NCBI GenBank assembly: GCA_904399395.1
Contig: CAJFPJ010000076.1
Span: forward strand, 1-43,701
Origin: an uncultured Clostridia bacterium
GTDB lineage: Bacteria; Bacillota; Clostridia; Oscillospirales; Acutalibacteraceae
Direction: 5' to 3'
DNA: 43,701 nt
The translations under genes and the position numbers were made by a program. Shown here one piece after another: positions 32,967-41,639 of this stretch. Under the pieces are notes generated by a model. It did not search any database and was not told the origin of the DNA. It saw only the letters and a program-made list of their open reading frames with translations. Position 1 is the first letter of the stretch. The number at the start of each line of letters is the position of its first letter.

Positions 32967-34964
32967 TTACCACAATGATGCCACTGTGTAGAACAAAAAG
33001 GAGACCACCCAGGCTATCCCCGTCTGAAAGAGGACAACTCCCAGCGCCGCCCTTGTGCTGCCCATTTCCCTGCGAACTGCGGATATAGCCGCCACACAAG
33101 GAGTATACAGCAAAGTAAACAACAAATAAGAGAAAGCACTCACAGGCGTAAACATAGCGGAAAGGGCAACAGAAAGATCGCCTGTACCTGTTCCTGTGAG
33201 CACAGCCAAGGTGCTGACCACAGCCTCCTTGGCGGAAAAACCGCTGATAAGGGCTGTGGAAGCGCGCCAATCCGTAAAGCCCAGAGGGGCAAATATGGGG
33301 GCTATCCACTGGCCTATAGCTGCCAGAAGGCTCTGAGAGCTTTCCTCTACTACATTCAGGCGGGAATCAAAAGTCTGTAGGAACCAGATAATGAGAGTTG
33401 CCACAAAAATAACCGTAAAGGCACGAGTGAGAAAGTCCTTGGCCTTATCCCAGATCAAAAGCCCCACACTCTTGGCGCTGGGGAACCGGTAGTTGGGAAG
33501 CTCCATAACAAAGGGAACCGGCTTCCCGTGAAAAATCGTCTTTTTCATAATGAGCCCACAGAGAATTCCCACAAGGATACCGATTACATACAGGCCTATC
33601 ATAACCAGCGCCCGGTATTTCGGGAAAAAGGTGACTGTGAAAATGCCATAAATGGGCAGCTTTGCACTGCAGCTCATAAATGGGGTCAAATACATGGTCA
33701 TCTTCCGGTCCCTTTCGCTGGAAAGAGTCCGCGTTGCCATAATAGCGGGAACAGAACAGCCGAATCCCATCAACATAGGAACAAAGCTCCTGCCTGAAAG
33801 GCCGATTTTTCTGAGGAGCTTGTCCATAACAAAAGCCACGCGGGCCATATATCCGCTGTCCTCCAAAATCGAAAGGAAGAAAAACAGAACAACGATCAGC
33901 GGCAGGAAGGAAAGAACGCTTCCAACCCCTGCAAAAACACCGTCGATTATCAGAGAGCGAACCACAGGATTAATGCCGTAAGCGGTCAGACCATCCCCCA
34001 CAATTCCCGCCAGCCAATCGATCAGTGCTGCCAGCTGATCGCTGAGAAAGCTGCCGATCAAGCCGAATGTCAGCCAAAAGATCAGCAGCATGATACATAG
34101 GAATATGGGAATGGCCAAATATTTATGGGTCAGGATGCTGTCAATCCGCACAGAGCGGATATGCTCCTTGCTCTCTCCACAGCGAACTACGGTATCCGCA
34201 CACAGATTTTCAATAAAGGTATAGCGCATATCCGCCAGAGCGGCCTCCCGATCCGTATCCAGCTCATGCTCCATCTCTTTTACACTGTGCTCTATCATAT
34301 CCACTTCATTCTCTGAAAGCTGCAGAAGCTCCAGCATAGGCTTATCGCCCTCTACCAACTTTGTGGCGGCAAACCGGCTGGGGACTCCCGCCCTTTCGGC
34401 ATGATCCTCCACTAGGTGCGCCACAGCATGAATGGCCCGGTGCACAGCGCCGGAGCAAAAATCCTGCCTTTTAGGAGGAATTTTGTTCTTAGCCACTTTC
34501 ACAGCTTCCTCTATGAGTTCGCCGATTCCCTCATTTTTGCTGGCTGAAATGGGAACTACCGGGATTCCCAGCTCTTCCTGCAGCTTTTTGACCTTGATGG
34601 TTCCCCCATTGTTGCGAACCTCATCCATCATATTCAGCGCCAGCACCATGGGAATATTCAGTTCGATAAGCTGCATGGTCAAATACAGGTTTCTCTCTAT
34701 GTTCGTAGCATCGGCTATGTTGATGATACCGTCTGGATGGGATTGAATCAGAAAATCCCTTGTGACGATCTCTTCATTCGTATAGGGAGACATAGAATAA
34801 ATCCCCGGCAGATCCACCACTGTGTCATGACTTTCCCGGATAGTTCCCTCTTTCCGCTCCACGGTGACGCCGGGAAAATTCCCCACGTGCTGATTCGAAC
34901 CGGTGAGCTGATTAAAGAGAGTAGTCTTGCCGCAATTCTGATTTCCCGCCAAAGCAAAAATCAT
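32967..34964 (-). CDS. feoB: Ferrous iron transporter FeoB (system 2)
   Basis: About 665 residues. G1 AGNQNCGKTT (6-15) with Cys11, switch region VGNFPGVTVERKEG, G3 DLPGIYS and G4 NMMDE. The membrane part includes conserved Cys stretches GFGCSVPAIMATR and TPFMSCSAKLPIYG, and the C-terminal gate TLLYTPCVAAISA. It imports Fe(II). This is the more canonical FeoB of the two in the window and is followed by a FeoB-associated Cys-rich peptide. It overlaps feoA by 4 nt (ATGA). Possibly under DtxR-family control through the palindrome at 35242-35263. Confidence 0.96.
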   Translation of the reverse strand: MIFALAGNQNCGKTTLFNQLTGSNQHVGNFPGVTVERKEGTIRESHDTVVDLPGIYSMSPYTNEEIVTRDFLIQSHPDGIINIADATNIERNLYLTMQLIELNIPMVLALNMMDEVRNNGGTIKVKKLQEELGIPVVPISASKNEGIGELIEEAVKVAKNKIPPKRQDFCSGAVHRAIHAVAHLVEDHAERAGVPSRFAATKLVEGDKPMLELLQLSENEVDMIEHSVKEMEHELDTDREAALADMRYTFIENLCADTVVRCGESKEHIRSVRIDSILTHKYLAIPIFLCIMLLIFWLTFGLIGSFLSDQLAALIDWLAGIVGDGLTAYGINPVVRSLIIDGVFAGVGSVLSFLPLIVVLFFFLSILEDSGYMARVAFVMDKLLRKIGLSGRSFVPMLMGFGCSVPAIMATRTLSSERDRKMTMYLTPFMSCSAKLPIYGIFTVTFFPKYRALVMIGLYVIGILVGILCGLIMKKTIFHGKPVPFVMELPNYRFPSAKSVGLLIWDKAKDFLTRAFTVIFVATLIIWFLQTFDSRLNVVEESSQSLLAAIGQWIAPIFAPLGFTDWRASTALISGFSAKEAVVSTLAVLTGTGTGDLSVALSAMFTPVSAFSYLLFTLLYTPCVAAISAVRREMGSTRAALGVVLFQTGIAWVVSFLFYTVASLW

Positions 34965-35194
34965 GTTGCCGGCACCTCCTCAATCTCTATGTTCCGCGCG
35001 TCCTCCAAACGCAGCGTCAGCTCATAGCCCCGCAGACGAAGCTCAATGGGATCTCCCATAGGGGCCACCTTTCGCACAAGGACCATTGTCCTGGGGGTCA
35101 GCCCCATATCCAGCAGATGACGCCTGAGGGCCCCTTCTCCATTTACAGCAAGGATCTTTCCCTGTTTTCCAACAGCCAGTTCATCCAAACGCAT
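34961..35194 (-). CDS. feoA: FeoA-type protein (Feo system 2)
   Basis: About 77 residues. The pattern LRRHLLDMGLTPRTMVLVRKVAPMGDPIELRLRGYELTLR, in parts, is the standard FeoA signature (RRxxxDMGLxPGxxVxxxxxAPxGDPxEzxxxGxxLxLR). It should act with the adjoining FeoB as its SH3-like cytoplasmic partner. The start ATG lacks a strong AGGAGG but has AAGAGGGT upstream. First gene of the operon; the region 35195-35300 holds a candidate promoter and operator. Confidence 0.93.
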   Translation of the reverse strand: MRLDELAVGKQGKILAVNGEGALRRHLLDMGLTPRTMVLVRKVAPMGDPIELRLRGYELTLRLEDARNIEIEEVPAT

Positions 35195-35241
35195 CCATAC
35201 CCTCTTCTTTCATGTATAGTACATCATACTTTAAAATTCTG

Positions 35242-35263
35242 AAAGTTAGCCTTATCGAACTTT
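35242..35263. promoter_or_regulatory. Candidate iron-repressor (DtxR-type) operator
   Basis: AAAGTT (35242-35247) and AACTTT (35258-35263) form an inverted repeat with a 10-nt centre containing the half-site GTTAGCCT, which resembles the DtxR/IdeR consensus (TTAGGTTAGCCTAACCTAA). It lies about 50-70 nt upstream of feoA (system 2). The match is only partial. Confidence 0.3.
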
Positions 35264-35513
35264 TAAAATCATTGTACCTTTTTTCTTTTTCCGTGTCAAC
35301 GCACTTCCATCTTTCTCCAATATTTTAACATAAATCATCTGTAATGTCCCAATTACACGAAAACACTTCCCATAATTTTAGCATTGCATAAGTATACAGT
35401 TTTGTCCTGCGGATTTCAAAACTTCAGATATGCAACTGATGGTTCAACTGTTGGTTGAATTTCATCATTTATATCTATTCAATCAACAGTATATGGAAGG
35501 TAACTTGAAAAAT

Positions 35514-35522
35514 TGCTATACT
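35514..35522 (+). promoter_or_regulatory. Extended -10 promoter of the XRE/solenoid gene
   Basis: TGCTATACT fits an extended -10 element (TGnTATACT). No good -35 precedes it. It points to the gene starting at 35642. Otherwise 35300-35513 and 35523-35640 show no gene; there is only a short hairpin-like GGCC region near 35555-35575. Confidence 0.45.
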
Positions 35523-35641
35523 AATCTTGAAATAAATAGCACGGTTTCAGGCCAACAGTTCGGGGCCTGTTCTTAGCATTTCGCCACCGGCCGGCATCAA
35601 GATACTTTTCACGACGCATATCAAGAATAGGAGGAACGTAT

Positions 35642-36586
35642 ATGGAAATCAAAATCTGCGAGATGATCCGGGAACAGCGCAGGCTTCGGGGCATCAGCCA
35701 GGAAAAGCTGGCAGAAGCCTGCGGCGTAACAGTTCAGGCGGTGAGCAAATGGGAAACGCAAATGTCCCTGCCCGATATATCCATTCTGCCCCTTATTGCC
35801 AGCTTTTTCGGTATCACAATGGATGTTCTTTTCTTCGGAACCGAGCGGGAAACATCGGATTTGACCGCATCACGATCCAACACTGCCGAAACGCCGATGC
35901 TTTTCCCAGATGACGGCATCCTTCGTGTGGTGCAGTATAGGGGAAATGTTCTGCTGCAATCTGCTGAGCTTCCAAACACACCCGCCGTTTCTCTCTGTAT
36001 ACCCGAAACAAAGGCCGATACCCCTGTTTCTGTAGAAATCTGGGGAAATGCTTCTGTAGAAGGGGATATAAACGGCTCAGTTCATGCAGGTGGAAATGTA
36101 GAATGCTGCAACGTTAACGGCTGCATAACAGCAGAGGGCTATATTTCCTGCGAGGACGTACATGGCTCCGCAACAGCCGGCGGCAACCTGGAATGCGGAG
36201 ATGTCAACGGAAGTGCATCCGCTGGAAAAAACCTAACTTGTGGAGATGTGGGGAACTATGCTTCCTCCTCCGGTGATCTGGTATGCGGCGATATAGGCGG
36301 GGACGCCAAAGCGGGAGGCTGCATTACGAGCGGAGATATCGGCGGCAACGCAGAAGCAGGCGGCGATATCTCCTGCTCGGATATTGGAGGAAATGCCAGG
36401 GCGGGGAACGACATCGAGTGCTCAGATATCGAGGGGAATGCGGAAGCGGGAAATGATATTTCCTGTGACAACATAGAAGGGAGCGCCACAGCAAAAAGAG
36501 ATATCTCCTGCAGCAATATAGAGGGAAACGCAACGGCCTCCTCTATTCACTGCGATTGTATAGAAGGCGGGATATGTTTCCTGTAA
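35642..36586 (+). CDS. XRE regulator fused to a Cys-laddered repeat solenoid
   Basis: About 314 residues. Residues 1-65 are a classic XRE helix-turn-helix (IREQRRLRGISQEKLAEACGVTVQAVSKWE). A linker and short beta region follow to about 140. From residue 145 to about 308 there are eleven 15-residue units of the type GNAEAGNDISCDNIE, with Cys at position 11 in ten of them and GD/DI turns. This pattern fits a right-handed beta-solenoid of the bactofilin or polymer-forming kind, here with stacked cysteines. The start ATG follows AGGAGG. Isolated between feoA-2 and ldh. A redox- or metal-responsive repressor is an inference from the cysteine ladder. Confidence 0.85.
   Translation: MEIKICEMIREQRRLRGISQEKLAEACGVTVQAVSKWETQMSLPDISILPLIASFFGITMDVLFFGTERETSDLTASRSNTAETPMLFPDDGILRVVQYRGNVLLQSAELPNTPAVSLCIPETKADTPVSVEIWGNASVEGDINGSVHAGGNVECCNVNGCITAEGYISCEDVHGSATAGGNLECGDVNGSASAGKNLTCGDVGNYASSSGDLVCGDIGGDAKAGGCITSGDIGGNAEAGGDISCSDIGGNARAGNDIECSDIEGNAEAGNDISCDNIEGSATAKRDISCSNIEGNATASSIHCDCIEGGICFL
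36074..36565 (+). repeat. 45-bp tandem coding repeats
   Basis: The solenoid part of the XRE gene is built of eleven in-frame units of about 45 bp. The DNA copies are diverged, but the protein period of 15 residues is regular, with Gly at unit position 1 and Cys at position 11. Such units can expand or contract by recombination. Confidence 0.8.
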
Positions 36587-36718
36587 TATTTTCCTACCGG
36601 AACAGCTGCATCTGGACGCCTTCATTCTCTCTTCCCACAAGAGAAGCAACCCCGAGTTTCCCTGCAATGAAAAACAGCGAGCGCCCCAGGCATCCGATGA
36701 GAAAATCTTTCCCCAGCA

Positions 36719-36763
36719 GCGGAACAGGGCGGCCGGATTTCGAATCCGACCGCCCTGTTCCGC
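36719..36763. terminator. Bidirectional terminator between convergent genes
   Basis: GCGGAACAGGGCGG (36719-36732) pairs with CCGCCCTGTTCCGC (36750-36763), with an inner GGATT/AATCC stem. It separates the XRE/solenoid gene from ldh on the opposite strand. 36587-36718 has no gene. Confidence 0.85.
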
Positions 36764-36813
36764 TTAAATAGTCAGCAAAAAACAAGATCGTTTTATTTTA
36801 GAAAGAGAAAAAT

Positions 36814-37758
36814 TTACTCCGCTAGATCCAGCTGGTTCAGAACCTGGCGCAATGCCTCTGCAGATTCCTGCAGCTTTTGGTTTTCTTCCTTACTGAGGGG
36901 AATTTCCAAGACCTGCTCCACACCGCCCCGATCTACTATGGAAGGCACCCCCAGGCAGATATCTGAAAGACCATACTGCCCCGAAAGCATAGTGGAAACA
37001 GGAAGGACGGAATGCTCGTCCCGCAGGATGCACTCTGCTATACGCCGCACAGCCATGGCAATAGCATAATACGTAGCTCCCTTTTTCTCAATAATCTCAT
37101 AGGCGCTGTCCCGCACACTTTCGTAGATCCGCCTTTCCTCCTGCTCCATATCCGCGCCATGCATGCGGAAGAAATCCCCCAGATCCACGCCGGATATATT
37201 AGCGCTGCTCCACACCGGAAGTTCACTATCCCCATGCTCGCCGATGATAAATGCGTGAACGCTGCGGCTGTCCACCCCCAAGCGCTCCCCCAGAAGATAT
37301 TTGAGCCGGGCTGTATCCAGCACAGTGCCGGAGCCGAACACTCTGCCAGCCGGGAACCCGGATAGCTTTGCCGCTACATAGGTAAGAATGTCCACCGGAT
37401 TGGAAACCACAAGCAAGATTCCTTCGCAATTCTGCTTCTTCAGCTCCGGAAGGATGCTCTTCATCACCCTGACATTTTTGTGTACCAGATCAATCCTGGT
37501 CTCATCCGGCTGCTGGTTTGCCCCGGCTGTCAGGATCACAAGGCCGCAGTCCGCCGTATCTTTATAATCCCCGGCCCATATTTTCATAGGCTGTGCAAAA
37601 GGTACGCCGTGGTTCAGATCCATAGCCTCCCCTTCAGCCTTTTTTCGGTTTATATCGATCAAAACAAGTTCAGTAAACAGTCCGCTTTCCACCAGACTAA
37701 ACGCAATCGAAGCGCCCACAAAACCGCAGCCTATAACAGCGCATTTTCTGATATCCAA
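36814..37758 (-). CDS. ldh: L-lactate dehydrogenase
   Basis: About 314 residues, full length. Rossmann motif VIGCGFVGAS near residues 8-17. The substrate loop has GANQQPDETR, with Gln where malate dehydrogenases have Arg, so lactate rather than malate is expected. The catalytic His is in IIGEHGDSE. It reduces pyruvate to L-lactate with NADH, closing the redox balance of fermentation; many firmicute forms are activated by fructose-1,6-bisphosphate. Monocistronic; TATAAT-like box at the complement of 37811-37816. Start ATG follows AAAGGAG. Confidence 0.95.
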   Translation of the reverse strand: MDIRKCAVIGCGFVGASIAFSLVESGLFTELVLIDINRKKAEGEAMDLNHGVPFAQPMKIWAGDYKDTADCGLVILTAGANQQPDETRIDLVHKNVRVMKSILPELKKQNCEGILLVVSNPVDILTYVAAKLSGFPAGRVFGSGTVLDTARLKYLLGERLGVDSRSVHAFIIGEHGDSELPVWSSANISGVDLGDFFRMHGADMEQEERRIYESVRDSAYEIIEKKGATYYAIAMAVRRIAECILRDEHSVLPVSTMLSGQYGLSDICLGVPSIVDRGGVEQVLEIPLSKEENQKLQESAEALRQVLNQLDLAE

Positions 37759-37888
37759 AATAATCGCTCCTTTCTCAACTATTACAAATTCATTTCTGAC
37801 ATATGTCTATATTATACTCTTAAAGGCCTCCATAGTGTACCCCCAAAAGGAAAAATATACACATTGTTTTCAAAGACAAAAAAATCAT

Positions 37889-37917
37889 TTGCAAATTTTG
37901 CCATTCTCCTGTATACT
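37889..37917 (+). promoter_or_regulatory. SigA-type promoter of the nucleosidase gene
   Basis: TTGCAA (37889-37894), 17-nt spacer, TATACT (37912-37917), 34 nt before the start of the MTA/SAH nucleosidase. Confidence 0.7.
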
Positions 37918-37951
37918 GAGCAATACCTTAATTCTGAAGGAGGCCATACGC

Positions 37952-38659
37952 ATGTGTAAGATCGGAATCCTTTGCGCAGGAGATCAGGAAGCCGAGCCTT
38001 TTTTCAGGCTGCTGCAATCCCCCAGAATATCGCAGAAAGCTATGCTCAGCATCCACGAGGGAATCATAGAAAAAATGGAAATCGCCGTCCTCTACAGCGG
38101 AGTGTGCAAGGTAAACGCAGCTGTTGCCGCCCAGATCCTCATAGATACCTATGGCTGTGCTGCCATAATTAACGCCGGAACCGCTGGAGGAATCGATCCC
38201 TCTCTTTCTGTTTTTGATACGGTCGTTTCCACTGAAACCGCTTATTGGGATGTGGAGCAGGATATTCTGACCGACTTTCACCCCTGGATGAAATCGGTAT
38301 TTTTTCCGGCAGATGAAAGCCTTCTCCTCTCCATGCGGGAAGCCGCAACAGCCTATACTGGCATCGGGAAAATCCGCTTCGGCAGGATGGTAACGGGAGA
38401 AGCATTTATTGAAGACACATTCAGAGAAAAAATTCGCAATGAATTTTCTCCTCTGAGCGTGGATATGGAATCAGCTGCCGCAGCCCATGTCTGTTATGTA
38501 AACCATATTCCCTTTCTATCTATCCGCACCATAACGGATACACCTGACCATAAGGGATTGGATACCTTTGAAGAAAACTGCGAAAAGGCTGCTAAGATCT
38601 CTGCCGAGATCACCCGCATTCTTCTTCGCCGCCTGGCGCAAAAAGGCGCTCACCACTAA
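37952..38659 (+). CDS. mtnN: 5'-methylthioadenosine/S-adenosylhomocysteine nucleosidase
   Basis: About 235 residues. PNP/UDP-phosphorylase family (Pfs/MtnN) signs: IGILCAGDQEAEPF near the start with the catalytic Glu, VNAGTAGGID (read as INAGTAGGID), SVDMESAAAAHVCY and RTITDTPD with the catalytic Asp. The enzyme cleaves adenine from MTA, SAH and 5'-deoxyadenosine, recycling by-products of SAM chemistry. 5'-deoxyadenosine is a radical-SAM product, so it would also relieve HydE-type enzymes. Start at 37952 after AAGGAGG; a longer frame from 37835 spans the promoter and is rejected. Confidence 0.9.
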   Translation: MCKIGILCAGDQEAEPFFRLLQSPRISQKAMLSIHEGIIEKMEIAVLYSGVCKVNAAVAAQILIDTYGCAAIINAGTAGGIDPSLSVFDTVVSTETAYWDVEQDILTDFHPWMKSVFFPADESLLLSMREAATAYTGIGKIRFGRMVTGEAFIEDTFREKIRNEFSPLSVDMESAAAAHVCYVNHIPFLSIRTITDTPDHKGLDTFEENCEKAAKISAEITRILLRRLAQKGAHH

Positions 38660-38675
38660 AATGAAATTCCAGACA

Positions 38676-38711
38676 GCAAAACCGCAGACGAAAATTCGTC
38701 TGCGGTTTTGC
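38676..38711. terminator. Strong bidirectional terminator
   Basis: A 17-nt perfect inverted repeat: GCAAAACCGCAGACGAA (38676-38692) with its complement (38695-38711). It lies between mtnN and the convergent Bce-type permease gene and has U-runs in both senses. Confidence 0.9.
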
Positions 38712-38757
38712 TGTTATAGATTGGAGAGTGTGCTTTTTGCAAGCTCTTGTACGCAAA

Positions 38758-40803
38758 TTACGACCGCCGTCCGCGGCGAAGCATGGCCCGGCCTCCCAAA
38801 CAGGCAAGGATAAAATATCCACCATATACGAGCAAAAATACGAGGCCGGCAAATAATGCACCGTCCAGCATTTGAGCCCCCATATATAAAATGCCAAATT
38901 CCCGGTTTACTACCGTTAGTCCTACAACCGAATGAACAACAGCCAAAAGCAGGGGGATAAAGAAATAGATAGCCGTTTGAGATATAAGAGCTCTGTTCAC
39001 CATTGTTTCCTCTGCTCCCAGTTTTCTCAGTAGCGCATAGCGCCCCACACTGTCGGAAACATCTGAAAGCTGCTGAAGAGCCAATACGGCTGCGCTGACA
39101 ATCAGGAAAACGATACCGATATAAAGGGCCAGATACAGCACCATCACGCGTACACCTACCGTATTATCAATCATCTGCTGGCGGCTGGTGTACATATCAA
39201 AAACACTGGCATCATCGTCCGGCGATATATTTTCCATCAATGCCTCATCCATTTTATGAAGAAACTCGTCTTCATTAATTCCATCCTTATACATCAGATT
39301 CAGAATCCGCTGATCTTTCACTAATGTTTCTGCCGTTTCATCCGGCAGGATCAAAATCCATGTTCCGCTGAAATCCCGGTTGCAGATGGAATTTTCTGAA
39401 ATATCTGCGGCAGAAGGGGAATAGGTTTTCCCCCCTAAAGTAATTGTCTTTCCTTTATCCACGATCTGACGGGCCAATTCCTGCATAGTGCTGTTATGTG
39501 AGATAACCGGACTTATAATGCTGTATTCATCCGCAGCCAGTTCCATTTGGGAGCGTCCGCAAGCTTTCATAGCACCGTTATAATCAGAGAGGGAAACAGC
39601 CCGCAAAAAATAGCCTTCTTCCTCAAAATACGGACGAAAAAGGGGATCGATGGAGGCTACATCTAAAATTCCCTTTGCCATTTCCGCATGACTGATTTCG
39701 GTGGAAAGAAGATCCACCTGCGAGCTTGCCTTGGAGTACTCCTTCAAAGGCACTCCCGCTTTTTCCATACGGGCAGCCATATCCTCTGGAATTTCGGCCC
39801 CACCCCCGAAATAGCACACAAAGCTGATATCATAAGGCATATCCATTTCATTCTGAGTGGCTACAAGATTGGAAATGCTCATACCGCCTGCCAATGTGCA
39901 AATCGTCACAAAAAGCATCAGGCAAATCACGCTGATAGAAAGGAAGGCTGTGTTGATTCTGGCATTGATCTGCCGGAGAACAAACATATTGAGATTTTTA
40001 AAGTAATGCTTTTTTCCAGCCTGCATAAGCCGCAGGAGGAAACCGGAAAGAGAGAAAAAGAAAAGAAGTGTGCCAATAATGCCAAGAATAATGGCCAGAA
40101 GCAAGGTTTCATGGAACATACCGTTTTTCAGGACGATGGCATATGCTGTCCCCAAGCAGCAAATGCTCACAAGAAACACCACCACAGAGATCCACAGTCT
40201 CTTCACCCGGAAATTCTCATTCTGTCTGTCTGCATAGATCAGATCAATCAGACGAAGGCGCGACACGGAAATCGTGTTAAAGGCCATAATCACCAGGAAA
40301 ATCACGCCAAAATACAAAATCGTCTTCAGGCATGCCTCTTTAGAGAAAATAAAATAGAATCCGGAAAGATTCGCCTGAAACATGCGGGCCGTGAACACAG
40401 ATAGAGCCTGCGCACCGAAAATGCCCAGAGTAATTCCCACAGCTAGAGAAAAAATGCCGATCAGAAAAGTTTCGGCAATAAGCATCGCCGAAACACGGAA
40501 ACGGCTCATTCCCAGCGTAAGATAGATACCCATTTCCTTCTTTCTCCTGCGGATCAAAAAACGGTTTGCGTAGAGAATCAGAAACCCCAGAATGAAGGAG
40601 ACAAACACCGAGATATATCCCAGCATCTCCGTAAGCTGCTGCACATTTTCCTTCTGGGATTCCGATAAAACAAGCATGGCCTGCTGGTCGCCGATGGAAT
40701 TAAACATATAAAAAAGGCAGACACCCAGCGTCATGGTAAAGAAATAAACAGCATAATCCCGGATGCTGCGCAGGGTATTCTTGAAGGCGATTTTAGAAAA
40801 CAT
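38758..40803 (-). CDS. BceB/FtsX-type ABC transporter permease
   Basis: About 681 residues, the BceB length class. FtsX-type helices are at about 15-40 and 50-90 near the N-terminus, four to five helices between about 120 and 330, a large extracellular domain at about 330-540, and three or four helices at the C-terminus. The extracellular domain carries conserved Gly/Asp turns. In Bce modules this permease binds bacitracin- or lantibiotic-type peptides, removes them from their lipid target and signals to the kinase. The start ATG at 40803 overlaps the ATPase gene by 11 nt. A longer frame from 40905 lies inside the ATPase gene. Confidence 0.88.
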   Translation of the reverse strand: MFSKIAFKNTLRSIRDYAVYFFTMTLGVCLFYMFNSIGDQQAMLVLSESQKENVQQLTEMLGYISVFVSFILGFLILYANRFLIRRRKKEMGIYLTLGMSRFRVSAMLIAETFLIGIFSLAVGITLGIFGAQALSVFTARMFQANLSGFYFIFSKEACLKTILYFGVIFLVIMAFNTISVSRLRLIDLIYADRQNENFRVKRLWISVVVFLVSICCLGTAYAIVLKNGMFHETLLLAIILGIIGTLLFFFSLSGFLLRLMQAGKKHYFKNLNMFVLRQINARINTAFLSISVICLMLFVTICTLAGGMSISNLVATQNEMDMPYDISFVCYFGGGAEIPEDMAARMEKAGVPLKEYSKASSQVDLLSTEISHAEMAKGILDVASIDPLFRPYFEEEGYFLRAVSLSDYNGAMKACGRSQMELAADEYSIISPVISHNSTMQELARQIVDKGKTITLGGKTYSPSAADISENSICNRDFSGTWILILPDETAETLVKDQRILNLMYKDGINEDEFLHKMDEALMENISPDDDASVFDMYTSRQQMIDNTVGVRVMVLYLALYIGIVFLIVSAAVLALQQLSDVSDSVGRYALLRKLGAEETMVNRALISQTAIYFFIPLLLAVVHSVVGLTVVNREFGILYMGAQMLDGALFAGLVFLLVYGGYFILACLGGRAMLRRGRRS

Positions 40804-41560
40804 TGGTGCTGTCACCTCCCAGAAGGGCCACCACCTCAATGATCCGGTCAAAAAAGCGCTTGCGGCTATCCATCCCCCGCTGAAGCTCGTTGAAAATCCG
40901 CCCATCCTTAATGAACAGGATACGGCTACAGTAGCTGGCTGTGAAAGCGTCGTGTGTCACCATAAGAATGGTTGCGGAAAGATCCCGATTCAGAGTCTCA
41001 AGGCTTTCCAGCAAAAGACGGGCGCTTTTGCTGTCGAGAGCACCTGTAGGTTCATCCGCCAGGATCAGCGCAGGATGCGTCACAATAGCTCTGGCTGCAG
41101 CCACCCGTTGCTTTTGACCGCCTGAAAGCTGAGAAGGAAATTTTTGCAGGATATCCTGAATCTCCAGCCGTTCTGCAACTGCTCTCACTCGAGGATCAAT
41201 CTCTCTTGCAGGTGTTTTCAATATAGTGAGGGCCAAAGCGATATTCTCATAAGCTGTGAGCGTATCCAATAGATTAAAATCCTGAAATATGAATCCCAGC
41301 TCGTTGCGGCGAAACCGGCTGAGCTTCTTGGTGCTCAGCTCAGTGATATCTATTCCACGAATATAAATATGACCTGTAGTGGCTCTGTCTATGGTAGATA
41401 TACAGTTCAACAAAGTGGTTTTCCCGCTGCCAGATGGCCCCATGATCCCCACAAACTGTCCTTCGGCCACAGAAAAGCTGATACCATCCACCGCTTTGGT
41501 AACGTTGTTTTTACCACCATAATATTTTTCCAGATCCTGAACTGCCAGAATCGTCTCCAT
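40793..41560 (-). CDS. BceA-type ABC transporter ATPase
   Basis: About 255 residues. Walker A GPSGSGKT (41-48), Q-loop FIFQDFNLLD, signature LSGGQKQR, Walker B LILADEP, and the switch THD. The 'LNCISTIDRATTGHI' run after Walker A and LD T/LTAYEN after the Q-loop are typical of BceA/MacB-like ATPases. It powers the FtsX-type permease downstream, with which it overlaps. The inverted repeat at 41640-41670 and the TATACT box at 41604-41609 are upstream, so the pair is probably induced by the response regulator of the module. Confidence 0.93.
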   Translation of the reverse strand: METILAVQDLEKYYGGKNNVTKAVDGISFSVAEGQFVGIMGPSGSGKTTLLNCISTIDRATTGHIYIRGIDITELSTKKLSRFRRNELGFIFQDFNLLDTLTAYENIALALTILKTPAREIDPRVRAVAERLEIQDILQKFPSQLSGGQKQRVAAARAIVTHPALILADEPTGALDSKSARLLLESLETLNRDLSATILMVTHDAFTASYCSRILFIKDGRIFNELQRGMDSRKRFFDRIIEVVALLGGDSTNVF

Positions 41561-41603
41561 ATGCTTCCAATCCTCCTGTTTCCTGTTTTTCGGTTGTGAT
41601 ATC

Positions 41604-41609
41604 AGTATA
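41604..41609 (-). promoter_or_regulatory. -10 box of the Bce-type transporter promoter
   Basis: TATACT on the minus strand, 44 nt before the ATPase start. The -35 at the expected 17-18 nt distance is poor (ATGGCG/TGGCGG), as expected for a promoter needing activation from the inverted repeat just upstream. Confidence 0.5.
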
Positions 41610-41639
41610 CCAATCTGTGGATACTGCCGCCATTGTTTT

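Noticed and set aside
36256-36516. Minus-strand frames across the XRE solenoid repeats
   Set aside because: The regular 45-bp coding repeats create repetitive open frames on the other strand; no start signal.
36074-36565. CRISPR array or tandem satellite
   Set aside because: The repeats are in-frame, diverged coding units without spacers; they belong to the XRE/solenoid protein.
40793-40905. N-terminal extension of the Bce-type permease to 40905
   Set aside because: It would lie wholly within the ATPase gene and add a non-homologous segment; the ATG at 40803 opens directly onto the FtsX-type N-terminus.
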